From: Latrodectus hesperus | Taxonomy: Eukaryota > Arthropoda > Arachnida > Araneae > Theridiidae | Assembly (NCBI GenBank): GCA_037975125.1 | Contig: CM075857.1 | Span: 86,624,699-86,688,698 of the forward strand | Reading direction: 5' to 3' | DNA: 64,000 bases | Part shown: positions 13,370 to 29,239 of the stretch, piece after piece | How positions within the stretch are numbered: position 1 is the stretch's first letter | Layout: each line of letters begins with the position of its first letter | The notes under the pieces: generated by a model | Databases searched by the model: none | Told to the model about the DNA's origin: nothing | Seen by the model: only the letters and a program-made list of their open reading frames with translations | Position numbers and translations under genes: made by a program

Positions 13370-13980
13370 CCATCACTTTCCCTTATCTTCTTCTTCTTGA
13401 AACTTTTTATACCTTCAGCATTTAAAAAAAAGTAACAAAAATCACTCGTTTAGCCGGAGTGAAGGTAAGAAAAAAAATTCCCATTTCCCTATACACTCGA
13501 ATGAATTAAAAATAAATGGAAACATTTTTTATGATATTTTTTGTTAGTTTTCAAAACCTTTTTCGGAGATAATGTACAAAGTCGAAATGAGTAAAAATGA
13601 AAAAAAGAGAAAAAAAAGCGTTTCGGAGAGCTCTGAATCCCATTTCAATAAATTTTCTCTAATTGCCATTTTGAGGAGAATTCGAGGCTTTCGCGAATAT
13701 GCCTTTTTCGTTTTCTCTTTAGAACACGAGAAAAATACCTCTTCATGCTCTTATAAAAGTGGAAAAAAAAAAAACGAATAAAACATAGGAATGGAAAAAA
13801 TGCAATACTTGTCTAGTAACTCTGCCAGACTACATCCTCCAAACCATAAAACGCATTCTTGGTAGAGGAGTTGTCTGGACTATCTCGTTACTAACAGAAA
13901 TGAATTCGTCTGCTGCTTACAGAGTTCGCAAGTGGTAATTGCTGAAATGGTGGATATTCTCATGTACTTTTGCTTTCATC
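13370..13980. other. GC-richer island with a hairpin
   Basis: It includes a 69-codon Lys/Ser-rich frame (13572-13781) of unknown meaning and, to its right, the imperfect hairpin listed separately. Several TTTCGGAGA-type words occur. No domain is recognised. Confidence 0.35.
13812..13896. other. imperfect hairpin of about 85 nt
   Basis: The left arm words TAGTAAC, CCAGAC, CCTCC and ACCA recur in the same order in the reverse complement of the right arm (GTTACTA, GTCTGG, GAGG, TGGT), separated by small bulges. Size and layout fit either a microRNA precursor or a degraded miniature inverted-repeat element. The arms match no mature microRNA that I know. Confidence 0.4.
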
Positions 13981-13984
13981 ATAA

Positions 13985-16900
13985 ATTATCTACGAAAAGG
14001 TCTGTTATTCAATTAGTACGATGTAATGGAATAAAGAGTGTCTCATGAACACATTTAGTGCATATTCATTAATGTTATACCGCGCATTAAATAAAGCGTG
14101 CTAAGAACTTTTATTCTACAAATGGGTAAAATATTCATATATTGCTTTTTATTACAAATTTGTGCATTTATGCATAATTAGCTACTAAATATTATCCATT
14201 TGAATGTTTTGTTTAATGAAAGTTATGAAAATCAACTATAACTTGGAAATCAAGAAATAAGAAAAAAAATATTGATGCTTTCGCTTATGTTACTGAAATA
14301 CACGATTTTCAAACACTCAATATGCATCTTTGCATATCATATATGATGTAATTTTTACACTTGTATTTGTTGACATTAAATGCTTATAAACATGGCTAGA
14401 AATTTGTAAAATTAGTTTTAGTCATGATTGCTAAAAACAGAAAGATTATAAATCTGTGTCTTAGAAAGTTCTATTTAATGAATGGCTTTTTAAAGTCATA
14501 ATTTTGAACTTTATAAGTCAATCGATAAGTTTATTTAAAAATTGAAGAAATAGCAATAGTATTTCATATTATAATAATAGAAAAACTGAATTATTATGAA
14601 ATTAATAAAGAGAAAGCGAAATAGGATATTTTTCATGGGATAGTATGAATATTATAGACACAATTTTTAGAAATTATAAGAATTTTTAAAAAAATATAAA
14701 TGAAGAAATTTATGGTGTTGGAAGCTAAAAACTTCTGCTTTGTGAAATATTTATAGTATCTAAAATTCATATAAAATATATTAAATAATTAATGTCGTTT
14801 TATCTCTAAATCCTGATAATTATATAAATGCATTTTTTGATGGAAGAATGAATAAGTGAAAAAGCAAATTTTTATAAGTTTTTTTGATATCTGTTTTAAA
14901 TGCATATTCAGTTCCAGAATTTATGTGTTAAAAGTAGGGTAATGTTGAAATTATATAAATGTTTAAATTTATATGGAATTAAAACTATGAAATAATTAAA
15001 TTGTAATTAAAGGTAAAACTTAAATATAATTTGTGCTGAAAAAATATTTTTTAAAATTATAAATTATATGTCAAAATGACTATCTATTGAGTTAAACTTT
15101 TTTCTTGCTTTGAGAAAAAAAACCCATAATTCTAAAATTAAATTTAATGTTTAATAAACTAATATTAGATAATATAAAAAAACATATTAGATAATCTCTT
15201 AAAAAAGGAAGTTTGAGGTAAAAAAGCTACAATCAAAAATAAAGTGAAGATAAATTTCATAACGGTTACCAAACTGACAAATGTATCCATATTATAGTTA
15301 TTTATAATTTAAATCCTGTTTTAGAAACAGGAAAGCAAGCATTAAACAATATATTTAGTACTTTTATATTTTTAATCATACGTATTATGAAATATTTCAG
15401 AATGAATAAGAAATTTTAAGTTCCATTAAAAGTTTTAGTTAATTGAATCACCAAATTATTCCTAAAGAAGAAGGCTAAATTTGTAAAACTCTATACTTCT
15501 TTAGAATTTCATTTTAAAGTAAAAAATTATTATTCAATTTTAAATGATAATTTTTTATTTGTGGTAAAAATGTAATCTTATATTAATTAAATAAACATAC
15601 CATTAAGAACCTATAAATAAAATATTTCAGCGTTTCAAACAACGAGTATTTTCAAAAGAGTATTTTTAAGGCATTATTATAAAAACGACTATTCATTACG
15701 ATATGATGATATTTGGTTATTAAACTTGGAATCAAATTAAATTAACTGTTTTGGAAATTGTTTCAAAATCTAATTACAGAGATTATCGTAAGGCAACAAG
15801 CTTTAATTTGCATTTAAAAGTAATAAGGTTCATTTAATGAATTAAATATTACATTTATCACACACGGGGGCATGTTTTTCCTATTATGATTTATTTCAAA
15901 CAGGCTTTATTTAATTAGTTTAAAGACAGCGAATGTTAAAGAGTTGTTACTGTAACATATTTTAATTTAATTAGATGATTTTGGAGAAGTTGCGTACACT
16001 AATAAATTAAATTTCTAAGTTTTGAGACAATTAGACCTTTGTACAATCAAATAAAAATGAGAAGCATATGAGAAATAAAGGCAAAAATGTTCGCATTCTG
16101 ATTTTTACTGCATTTATTTCCAGTAGTTCAACTTTTTTTGGAAATTGATGTCGAAATTGAATTCTAATAAAAATTAATTCACTGAATTATCTCAAGAAGT
16201 GTCATTCATATTATCCTTCGCTTTACCCAAAATTGACAACATAGATTTTCTGAATTTTTTGTAGTTTCCAATCATTTCAATATCATGAAAAGAAAACTGA
16301 AAAAAATATCTGAAATGGCGACATTCTCACTTTAATGAGAATCTTGATAAAAAATGGAGAAGATAAGTTTGATCGATAGCTGGAATATGTCCAAACTATT
16401 CGATGCCTCTTCGAATACTGTACGATTTTGATCTTAGATTTGAAGCATAAAATACTTTAATGTGCTGTAAGATATAGAATCTAGAAATAAAAACTTGGAA
16501 AGCGTCATTCTGTTTTATGAAAAGGACACAAAATATATCGTCCTCGATTTAGAAATATAGTATGCTATATATATCCACAGTAAAATTTTTAACTGAATAT
16601 CAGCATTCAGATACGAATGACAAATGTCGAAGAAAAAGTGATGCTTTATCTCTAAGAAACAGGATGTATCACAACTAATTTGTCCTTTTTTTCATTATGA
16701 CATTTATGTAGTAATTTTCTGAAAGGATTACAACAAATGCAAAAATACCAATATTTTATCCAGTTAAAATTTAAACAGAAAAAATAAAGTTTTCGAAAGT
16801 TTCTGAATTTGAAAACGCTTTCATTTATAATTAGAAAAGGAAGTAAATCTTTAAAATAAAAAAATCCCTTCTGCTTTCTTATCGGTCTTAATATTAGAAA

Positions 16901-19800
16901 TTTTGAACTTTTTTATAAAATTATTTGTTTGAAAGTAGTGTAAATAGAAAAAAAATTACCTAAGAGAAAATTTTAAGTATATTTGAAGCAAGTGGTTTAA
17001 AATTAACAAAAAAATCCCTATCAATAAAAATCTTCAAACGAATTAAATGAATATCGATACAAATTTGTCAATGATATATGCAAAGGTGGAATTTTAAAAG
17101 TAATACAATTATTAAAAAGAAAACTACTGTTATATTCTTATTAATGTGAATATTAAAAAAACTTCTAGATATTTTATAAAATTATTTAACTGCAATGCTT
17201 ATAATTAATAAGAAATTCAGAAAGTAAGAAAGTATCGAATAACCGATTTATAATTAAAAATTGAATTCCGAATAAAAAACTGAATATTCTTAAAATGATA
17301 AAATGAATGTTAAAACAAATTTGCTAATAACGTGTAAGCAGAATGTATATTTTAAAAGCAATAAATACTTCTATTTTATTTTATTAAATTTTTATTTGTA
17401 TTTAAACAATATTTTATTTAAAACTCAAATTGTTACATATAGCATATAGTTGAATATTCTCATATTCCTCTGAATTCAATGAGTATGCGTTCTTAATATT
17501 ATTCATTGATTAATATGTAAATAAATATGTAAATAATTATAATTATTACTAAGTGCAACCAATGTATATTATATTTGGATCAAATACTGATTGTGAATAT
17601 TATACATACGTTATATTTGTTAATCATTATGCATAGATAATATTGAAGATAGTTTATAATTCAAATTATGCATAGTTATATCAATATTTTACATAGCTCA
17701 AATTATTATGAAATATAAGTCAGAATTATTAAATACCACACACAGCTTATAGTTGAATACTCTCTTATGCTGGAATATGCGAATTTTCATAATTTTGCTT
17801 ACATTCAATATATTGTTGCAAATGTATTTTAGAATAGAAAAAAAAGAATATTAATGTACATTATTTAAAACATCAAATATGAAACTCAACTTAATTAAAA
17901 AATAACGACATAAAAGAATTACACAAATAATCAAAACCATCAAAATTGATCGATTAATTAGCAGCATATTAATTAACCATTTTTAACCGGGAATATTCCC
18001 TTTATATGTAAGAATGATAAGAAAAAGTTTTTTTTAAAATTATCAAAATAATTTAAACTAATAATTAATGTACATAATACTTGATTTTAAATATTAATAA
18101 ATAGCAATTAATATCTAAAATATATAATTTTAAAAATTTTAAATTTTTCCAGTAAAACTGGTTTTGGATTCGAATTTTAATTTTTGTTTCCAATAAAGGA
18201 AAATTATGTCACACATTTTGTTCTTGATCAAAGTATAAACAGTAATATTAGTTATATAATAGGAGCAAATAAATATCCCTGTTCACAGTAACATTAATTC
18301 AGAAAAGAATGAAAAATGAATTTTTATACATTAATTAATATTTAAACAGAAAAAATCAATCTGTGCTAACAAAAAGTAATTTGAATCTCGAAGTTGAGTT
18401 TCAATGAATAATAAATTTGCCATAACTAAAAGTTTAATAATATACAAGTAATACATAATAATATAAATAAATTTTATAATCATCTTGAAAGAAGCTGTAA
18501 GTCACTGTATCTAATAAAGTAAATTAAAATTGTTTCAAATTCAAAATTGACGTAAGCAAATTAAATTAAAAATATATTTATGAAGCATACTGTAAAAATA
18601 TATTGTAAACATACTTGACACTTTTAATAAACTTCTTCGTTATTAAATTAACTAAATTTATACTATCATTTTTGAATAATTTTTGGACTTACACAAAAAT
18701 TAAATCATAATAATTTCAGAAATATCAGTTAAAGTGTAAGTAACTGGAAAGTAACTTGAAGATAACTCAACTTTTGAGCAAGAATAAATTTTGTATTTGG
18801 CATATCACATTGTAATTTAAAAGAGTTTTAAAATAAAATATTTTTCTTGTTTTGGTAAAGCACAAAAATAATTCAGTAATTAATTTAAACCTAATCATAC
18901 GAATTGAAAGCAAAAACTGCTTGTAGAATATATATTCATTAATCATGAACCTGAAATTTGGTGAATAAAAGCAAAAAATCAGGTATTTTTATTTTTGATT
19001 TTAAAAAAATAAACTAATTTAATCCCTATAAGAACCATATTATTTAAAATATTATTTTATATTTTTTTAAATTTTAATTTTTTGATAATAAAAGATAATT
19101 AAAAAAATTAAAATGTGCATAGAATGCTGTATTATTATTGCAATATAACAAATTTTATACGAAAATATATAGCATTTATTTCTCATAAACGTCAGTGAAT
19201 ATTGCATTTGTTTGATCTTTGCTCTTAACAAATTTATAGCTTTGTATATAACTGCTGATGGTGAAAACATTGTATTTTTTTTACTTATTATTGAACTGAA
19301 TTAATAACAGCACAATTATATTAATTATTTAATAATTTCATTATTTTTAAAACATCTTTCTCAATACTCTAAATGCATTTAATATGAATTAAAAATTTAG
19401 GAAGAATTCTAACGATCAAAATCGATTATTCGGAGGCCAAATTTATTGCTTAGTATTGTATAAACTTTTAAATTTTTAGCAGTGTCACATTGAAATTTAT
19501 TCAAATTATTGAAATACATAATCACGTTTTTTACACTCTGAAAGATTAAGTTAATATTCCTTTTTTTACACTTACAGGTTATTCGTGATACCTTTACAGC
19601 AGTTTGAGAAGCATTTGTTGTAAGGTTTCAGCACAACGTTTGAATTATTTTTCCAGATTACTACCAGCATCATTATGTTATGTTTGTGTGTATGTGACTC
19701 AGGTAAATTTACACAAATATATACTCTCTTTCAAAAATGAATTCATTAAGTACTAAAGCAACTTTAGTAATACTTGTTCTTCTTATTAAAATTTATCACA
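13985..19800. other. AT-rich non-coding stretch
   Basis: Nearly 6 kb holds only AT-rich sequence, the weak direct repeat at 17.4-17.8 kb and small stems such as CCTGTTTtagAAACAGG (about 15316). Confidence 0.6.
17425..17800. repeat. weak diverged direct repeat
   Basis: About 70 bp at 17425-17495 (CATATAGCATATAGTTGAAT, then ATTCTCATATTC and GAGTATGCG) recurs at about 17722-17795 (CACAGCTTATAGTTGAAT, then ACTCTCTTATGC and GGAATATGCG) with many differences. Confidence 0.5.
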
Positions 19801-19805
19801 AACAT

Positions 19806-20030
<225 letters not shown>

Positions 20031-20929
20031 CTAGAGTTTCACTAAGCCCAAACTTAAAATGAATAAAATATTTTCACAGGTATTTTAACACGGTCACGAG
20101 TTTACGTATGATAAAGGCAAGAAGAAAAAAATTTTTTTTCTATTTTAATGGGAATTGTTGACATAATGAACTATCAGCACTTATCTAATTATGTAACAAA
20201 AAATTTAATTTGTGATACAGGAAATTAATCATTTTAATTATTGAAAATAATGTTATTGCTTAAGACTCACCACATGATGATAACTATTTTATCTATAGTA
20301 AAAATTTTTGATTTAGTGTAGCTAAAATAATACTATACAGCATATGAAAAAAATGTTAAAAAACTAAACATTATAAATTTATCATTGTTAATTAAAATAT
20401 GGAGTAAACTTTATTAACTTTCTTCAAGTATTGAAAATATAAGCTCTACGATATGCTACAAACTCAAAACATATGTAAAAAAATATGTTTAAGTAAATTT
20501 CGAATGGTAAGTTATAAAGGCATATATTCACATCTATTAAAAAGGAAGCACATATAAAGACAAATTTTAATATTCTATGTATAATGGACCATGCAATGTG
20601 TGATTAGTATTATTTATAATATATTTTATATATAACTATTTGAAAATATTTTAAAATAAAGTAACAGTTACGCTATAATATTTGATTTTTTTGTGCTATT
20701 AAAATTTCAAAAAAAAAAATCTTGGTATGGGGCATAAGTTAAAGAGATAATAAGTATATTGTATCAATATTTTTTTTAACCTGATGTCCAAGAATCAACT
20801 TTTTTCAGTCCAACTCTTTAATAAATTTATAAACTATTTGAAATTATATCTGGATTTTTTAAATAAAATATTTTCACTTATTTTGAGTTATGAGTATATA
20901 TATATATATATAAAAATTATGTTTATGAC

Positions 20930-21228
<299 letters not shown>

Positions 21229-21229
21229 A

Positions 21230-22015
21230 CGTATTGAAAACAAAAAATACACACAATAAATACCATGACTAATGTGTGTGTGTATTGAAATATCAGTGTC
21301 ACATAACAGTATTCGGTGTACTCGAAGCAATGATTATTTATAACTAATGATTTATAGCTAATTTGATTCACTCTCTCAAATATGCACATATTTATATACT
21401 TAAAGTATTGTAATATAATATATGAACATAAGTTATAGATATGAATACAATATATAATAATATGAACACAAAATATAACAATATAATTATAATACATATT
21501 TATGGTCACTTTTTTAATTGTTAAGGAAACGAATTTCGTATATTTGAAACGTACTCAATCAGATAAAATCAGTATAATGCATATAATATTTCATAACATA
21601 GGATAATTACAATGTTTAAAGTAATATGTGAGGTCGGGGTATTTTATTTAACTTCAAATTTTATTAAATAAGTAAATTATATATGTATAGAAATTCAATT
21701 TTATTGGAAGAAAAAAATAAAACAAACTATGTTATATCAAGTGGCTTATGTTTAATGAAACTTGGGACTAACATAACAAATAGAAACTGGTAACAAAGAT
21801 CATTCTAATTAAATAAGTAATAATTTTAATGTTTTCTTAACAGTAACTTTTAAAACAGAATTGCATTGTATTTTTTTAACATTATTATACTAATATTGCA
21901 TACTTTAGATGAATGAACTGTAAGAAAAAATTGCAGATTTTAGAGGCTTTTATTTCATTGATTTCTATAATAAAGAATCGAAAAAAAAGGAAAATTCACA
22001 AGGTCTACATAACAT
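21230..22015. other. AT-rich non-coding stretch
   Basis: No feature recognised. Confidence 0.6.
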
Positions 22016-22019
22016 TCTA

Positions 22020-22670
22020 TATTAAGCCATGAAGGACTTTTTCTTCTAAGCTGCTTTCTATTCTACGCAATCAGCAAAACGTTTATTGAACAAATTCCCT
22101 CAGAAGCCCCGACTGAACATTGTTCCCTTTTATACTTCTTACGTGGACAGCAGAAAACACATGTTTCCTTATAAGTCTTCGTCATGGGACTGGAAACAGA
22201 GGAACGACCAAGAGCTTGGTTTTTATTCCAAAGTGAACACTAAAACCTAGAGCCCGTTACTACCTCGATAGTTTCCTCTTCCGAGTTATCCCGGAATTTT
22301 TCCCGATGGGCCTCCTGCTGCTGAGACTAGTTGATAGCTCGGAATCGAATTCCGAGAAACAATAAAACTGGTAATTGAAAAACACAAGCTCGAATCGTAG
22401 TTGTCATGAATGGACGGCGAAAAAAGGACTCGGAATATCAGGATTTTTCAATAAAAATAAAGATTGGAACCGTATCCGAAATCTATAGAATATAAAAGTT
22501 TAGATGGAAAAAAAAAAGGTATTCGAATTGGACGACTTCCCATAAGTACCTCATAGCTGTAACGAGGCAGCTCTTTTCTTTTACACAAAGCTCGTTAAAA
22601 GTTTGAGAAGAACAAGAAATGGCAGATTCTTTTCCCTCTGGATTCTTTTTCAAACAAAATGTGTAACAAT
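22020..22670. other. GC-richer island rich in CGGAAT/ATTCCG
   Basis: It contains CCCGGAATTTTTCCC, CTCGGAATCGAATTCCGAG (22338-22356, a 7-bp-arm palindrome), GACTCGGAATATC and GTATCCGAAATC. The frames are closed. The motif density, not a gene, is what can be seen. Confidence 0.45.
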
Positions 22671-23653
22671 GCTATTTACCACCATCAAAATATTAGAGGC
22701 AGGAAGATTTTATTTACTTGTTCCTTGTGGTTGTTAAAGATTGTACTCAATCGCGAATAAAGTAAAGTCTACTATAACAATAAAATATCACTTATATAAA
22801 CGGAATTTAGTATATTGGTTTATTTAAATTAAAATTTTGTTAAATTTTTTGTTTTTTTATGATTTGCAGAGTTAGACTATTAAACTACTGATACATTTTG
22901 TGAAAAAAACAAAAATTTTTAACACATCACTGAAAAATAAAACAGGGCTACTAAAATAAATTTTAACTTCATGTAATGTGGTTTCACAGGTCGAATGCAT
23001 TGCAATATAAATTACAAATTTATTAATGCTTAAAAATATCAATCAATCCAATAATTTGAATTAACACACCTAAGTAAAAGAGCAAAGGAAATTATTAAAC
23101 ACAGGAATAAATAATTTGAAACAACCATGCATTTTAATTATGTTTGGATATTATTAAATTTTACATTTTATGCCCGACTCCATAAAAATGTTTCCCTAAT
23201 TTTTTTTTATTGTTTGATTCATACAATATATGTTTACACACAACAATTAATCCCATGTTTCGTAAAATAAAAGAAAAATAATTAAAAGTATGTAGATGAA
23301 AAATATATGTAATTATGATTTTGCCGAAGTTTAATGCCAATGTGAATTTGTGGTTTAACTGCACAACACTAAATAAATTTAGGTTTCAGACAGCGTGCTC
23401 TCAGTATATTTAAATAAATATACAAATTTCAAGGTAAAAAGCTTAGTTGTTTACAATTCAGTTATCTGAAGTAAACATTTTATTTTCCTAAGAAAACAGC
23501 ATAGATTAAGGGCTTTGAAACAAACAGCGTTGACATTGATATTTGAGCATGAAATTTAATTTTGAGGAAACGTTAAATCTATTTGATTGTAAACTGCATC
23601 ACATTGGTTATATTTTTATAAGTAAAATAAGATTCCTTATTTTTAAACTCATT

Positions 23654-23670
23654 ATATATACATATATATA

Positions 23671-23722
<52 letters not shown>

Positions 23723-23842
23723 GTATCTATATATACATATATACTATATATATATATATACATATACATATACATATCTATCTATATATATCTATCTATC
23801 TATACATATACTATACTATACATATATATATATATATATATA

Positions 23843-23912
<70 letters not shown>
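23654..23912. repeat. compound (TA)n/(TATC)n microsatellite
   Basis: About 258 bp mixes TATATA with TACATA, TATCTATC and a pure TA tail (about 23845-23911). Confidence 0.92.
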
Positions 23913-23916
<4 letters not shown>

Positions 23917-24312
23917 AAATTGAGAATAAATAAATCGGATTGTTTCAAAAATGCAAAGGCTAACGAAAATATTTTTTTTGATCAAATAAAAACATATCAA
24001 TTTTAATTTATGAAACTGTCTATAAATTAAGGATATACTTTAAATTGTTATTTTAATTTTGTTGGAAATATAATAGGAACTCAATTTTATTATACGAAGC
24101 ATATTTAAGGAGATTTAAGGAAAATAATTTTCCTATTCATACAACAATAAAAAAAATTCATGTCTCAAAGTATTTTACTGATAAATAAGCATTTCTTTAA
24201 GGTTTTGATTCATAAGACAGAATAACATTTTTCAGTCACACTGGCCATTAAAAATTTTTTATAAATATCTTTACAGCATTTCATAATTTAAAAATATGAT
24301 GAATTCTTCTTA

Positions 24313-24385
24313 TAATAATCTTTGTAAGTGAATCAATTTTATTATATATAATAATCAATGTAATAATCTTTGTAAGTGAATCAAT
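24313..24385. repeat. 25-bp direct repeat, 48-bp spacing
   Basis: TAATAATCTTTGTAAGTGAA followed by TCAAT occurs exactly at 24313-24337 and 24361-24385. The sequence between them is TTTATTATATATAATAATCAATG-like low complexity. Confidence 0.85.
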
Positions 24386-24499
24386 ATTATTATAAATTTT
24401 ATGTTACCAAATAATTATAAATAAGTTCAGACAATAATTTACTAAAACGAATAATTATCTGATTAATTTATGAAGCAGCTGAATCGGAATTAAAAAATT

Positions 24500-25110
24500 T
24501 GATCAAGACTTTCATCCCCGAGTAATAGCCAATTGTATCTTAGAGGAATAAATATCTGAGAAATTCATTAAACCTTAATTCCTCTTATTTGCTTTTCTCA
24601 TTCTGTTCTTATTCAATTCGGAATAAATGTATTCTCTTATCACTCCCCTATTCACTTTATAATTCTTTCAACTACCTAAAAATGCATTTCAAAATCAAGA
24701 CACGACTCTCATCAATCAGACTTTTGGGGATTTGTACGATATCACCAATAAGTATTTTGAGCTTTTTTCCGCTACCACATACACTTTTTCCCTTCTACAG
24801 TTCTAAATTCTTCCCTACCACCACTAAGGAAGAAGAATGTGAGAAGTTTGTCAAAAGAAATAAAAGGGAGGTGTACCTAACCAATTACGAAGCTGATAAG
24901 GACCCAGTCTACTGGGTGCTTTTCAATGACCCTCACTCATTCTGAAAGTCATGTGTGTGAGGGGCATAGTTGAAGATGAGCCCTCGAGAGAGTCATTGTC
25001 TTTTATAGGATTCAGGGGGGTGGGACTGGCCAAGAATATGTGGGATCGTGAGGGCGGAGAAATACTGTAAAGAATCGTGAGTATCTTCTTCAATAACGTC
25101 TCTGAATACA
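24500..25110 (+). other. GC-richer island with a possible exon
   Basis: A polypyrimidine tract and acceptor (TTTTTCCCTTCTACAG, ending 24800) precede a frame open to the stop at 24943-24945. It reads FFPTTTKEEECEKFVKRNKR, then EVYLTNYEADKDPVYWVLFN and ends DPHSF. The same frame extends back to a start at 24589 (118 codons), with a hydrophobic, less coding-like first part. I do not recognise the product, and no upstream exon or poly(A) site can be linked to it. Confidence 0.3.
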
Positions 25111-25626
25111 AAAATACTTAACTATAACATTTTAGTTGAGTTATTTATTGAGTTATCAAAAATATTAGAAATAATTCTGCAATTATTTAAGATTAATAAC
25201 TAAGCAAAATTAATTAATGGTCTAAATTAACTTTCTCTCACATAATATTCCTTGTGTTTATATGAATGCACAAAGTATGAATAATATGCAACAATAAATT
25301 AAAAAATTTGGAGAATTATATGTGTATTATAAAAAGAAAATAATAATTTATGATAATATTAATGAGTAGTTAATGAACGAATTATCATTTCTGGAGAATA
25401 TTCGACAAAATTAGGAAACATTTTAAATAATAAAAAGTAATAAAAATATGTTTTAAAAAGATATGTAAATTGATATATAATAATTAATGGATAGGTGATG
25501 AGTTAGGAAAAAACCCTGTTTTACCTTATATTTTGTATAATAGTATAAATATACAGATAAATCTTTAGAAAGACATACAAATTATATATTTTTGATTTAA
25601 TGCGCTTATGTAATTAAAGATAAAAA

Positions 25627-25744
25627 AATATGTTTTTATGTGTAATGTTAGAATGAATTTGCAATATCTTCATACATTATGAATTGATTTAAAATATCTT
25701 AAGATATTGTAAATTGGTTCTAACATTGCACATAGAAAAAGGTT
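25627..25744. repeat. inverted repeat with arms of about 40 bp
   Basis: The left arm 25631-25670 (TATGTGTAATGTTAGAATGA, then ATTTGCAATATCTT) pairs with the right arm 25701-25742 (AAGATATTGTAAATTGGTTC, then TAACATTGCACATA) with about five mismatches, around a 30-nt loop. It could be a small foldback element. Confidence 0.75.
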
Positions 25745-26269
25745 TTTGATTTTATCTAAAGAAACAATTTTAATTGTTTTGTAACAGAGCCAAGCAACCT
25801 TTTATATAGTTTGAGAAGTTCACATAGAATACGTACATTAAAATTTTATTTGAAGATGATATAACATATAAAATTAAATAAAAACCTTATATTTAGAACC
25901 TTTCAGTCTTAAAATACCGATGAAGACTTTTAGAAGAAAATCCTCAATCCACCTGCTGCCATGGCACCAATAAAATAAAGTACAAAATAAGCTAAAGGGA
26001 GGAACAAACCATATAATTTGATGAAAAATTTGGTATGCAACAACAAAAGTGTAAAATGAAACATTCCTCTGTAAATGAAATAAAATTCTTCACATTTTTA
26101 TTTAAATGCAGTTTTGAAACACAAATAAAATACTTTTGATAAAAACCAAGAGACTATATAAAAAGCTTGTTTTTCAAATTTATTTTCACTCACCAAAAAA
26201 ATTGAATTCACCAAGAGTAAAAGCACTTTAAATAAATAACTTCATATGTAAAACACTCTGTAAAACTCT

Positions 26270-26920
26270 CACCTCACAAGCACTTTCGCTTTAAGGACAC
26301 TTACAAGAAGGACAGTTATTGCGGATAACAAGCATTCATAATTGCATGAGACTTGCAGGAAAAAAACTTGTTTTAAAGAGAGAAAATAATATTTTGCAGA
26401 GGAAAAAAACCCCTACCATTTACGCTATTTGCATAATAGAAAAGCCTCTCACGATAGAGAGTGGATTCCAAGCCTCATGTCTTGCACTTGTTTCATGGTT
26501 ATTTCCAATTTCTAAGCGTCTTTTACCAATCTTTGTATTGAGAATGCGAATGAAAGGCAAAGGGGAGAGTGACGCGTTGCATAAATAAATATTAAAGTTT
26601 ACCAACAACCCAGAAATCTACTTATATTGATAGATTTCCCGCTGTCCCTTGTTGGAGAAGTTTCTTTTTCTTTTATTTCGTTTTTATGAGCTTGGTTTTG
26701 TCCGGGTGTCGAATTTCCGGGGACTTTAAAACTGCTACTGGGTTTCCATTTCACTTCGATTCTAAGATTATGCGGAGCATTTATGCTTTTATCACCAATA
26801 GTGTACTGAAGTTTTCAATCTGTTGAGAAGGGTAGAATGGATGGTATGGAGAAGACCTTCAAATTTCGGCTTATCCACTCTTAGAGTTTCCTTGCCTTTC
26901 AGTGCTAGAATTTAACGATT
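26270..26920. other. GC-richer island, no recognised gene
   Basis: Plus-strand 26319-26588 is open for 89 codons (LAGKKLVLKRENNILQRKK; SCLALVSWLFPISKRLLPIF) and is not recognised. The right half has GTCCGGGTGTCGAATTTCCG. It may be a regulatory element or an unrecognised exon. Confidence 0.35.
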
Positions 26921-26924
26921 TGAT

Positions 26925-29010
<2,086 letters not shown>

Positions 29011-29012
29011 CT

Positions 29013-29078
29013 ATAATTATTTCCAATTCATTGGATTGAATAATTATAATTATTTCCAATTCATTGGATCGAATAATT
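29013..29078. repeat. 33-bp tandem duplication
   Basis: Copies 29013-29045 and 29046-29078 (ATAATTATTTCCAATTCATT, then GGATYGAATAATT) differ at one base (T/C). Confidence 0.92.
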
Positions 29079-29239
29079 ATCAAGATATTGAAATCCAATT
29101 ATGACGTCTAATGGTGAGATTTCTGAATAGCCTTTATTTTTTTAGCATTTAGTGACGAGAGATTTTTGTGAATATGTCAAAGACAGACTTGAAATCTTAA
29201 ATTGTTTGAATTTTATTAAATTTTTACTGAAGTCACTAA

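Larger units (their letters stand above)
22675..24495. other. AT-rich non-coding stretch
   Basis: Contains the compound microsatellite and the 25-bp direct repeat; otherwise nothing recognised. Confidence 0.55.

Noticed and set aside
15490..15512. ATACTTCTTT followed by AGAATTTCA, resembling the reverse complement of miR-1
   Set aside because: The bases after CTTCTTT differ from miR-1 and no pairing arm is present.
20248..20270. TTATTGCTTAAGA resembling miR-137
   Set aside because: The match stops after the seed region and the flanks are not a hairpin.
22338..22356. Palindrome CTCGGAATCGAATTCCGAG as a microRNA or terminator
   Set aside because: The stem is only seven base pairs with a five-base loop; kept only as part of a motif-rich island.
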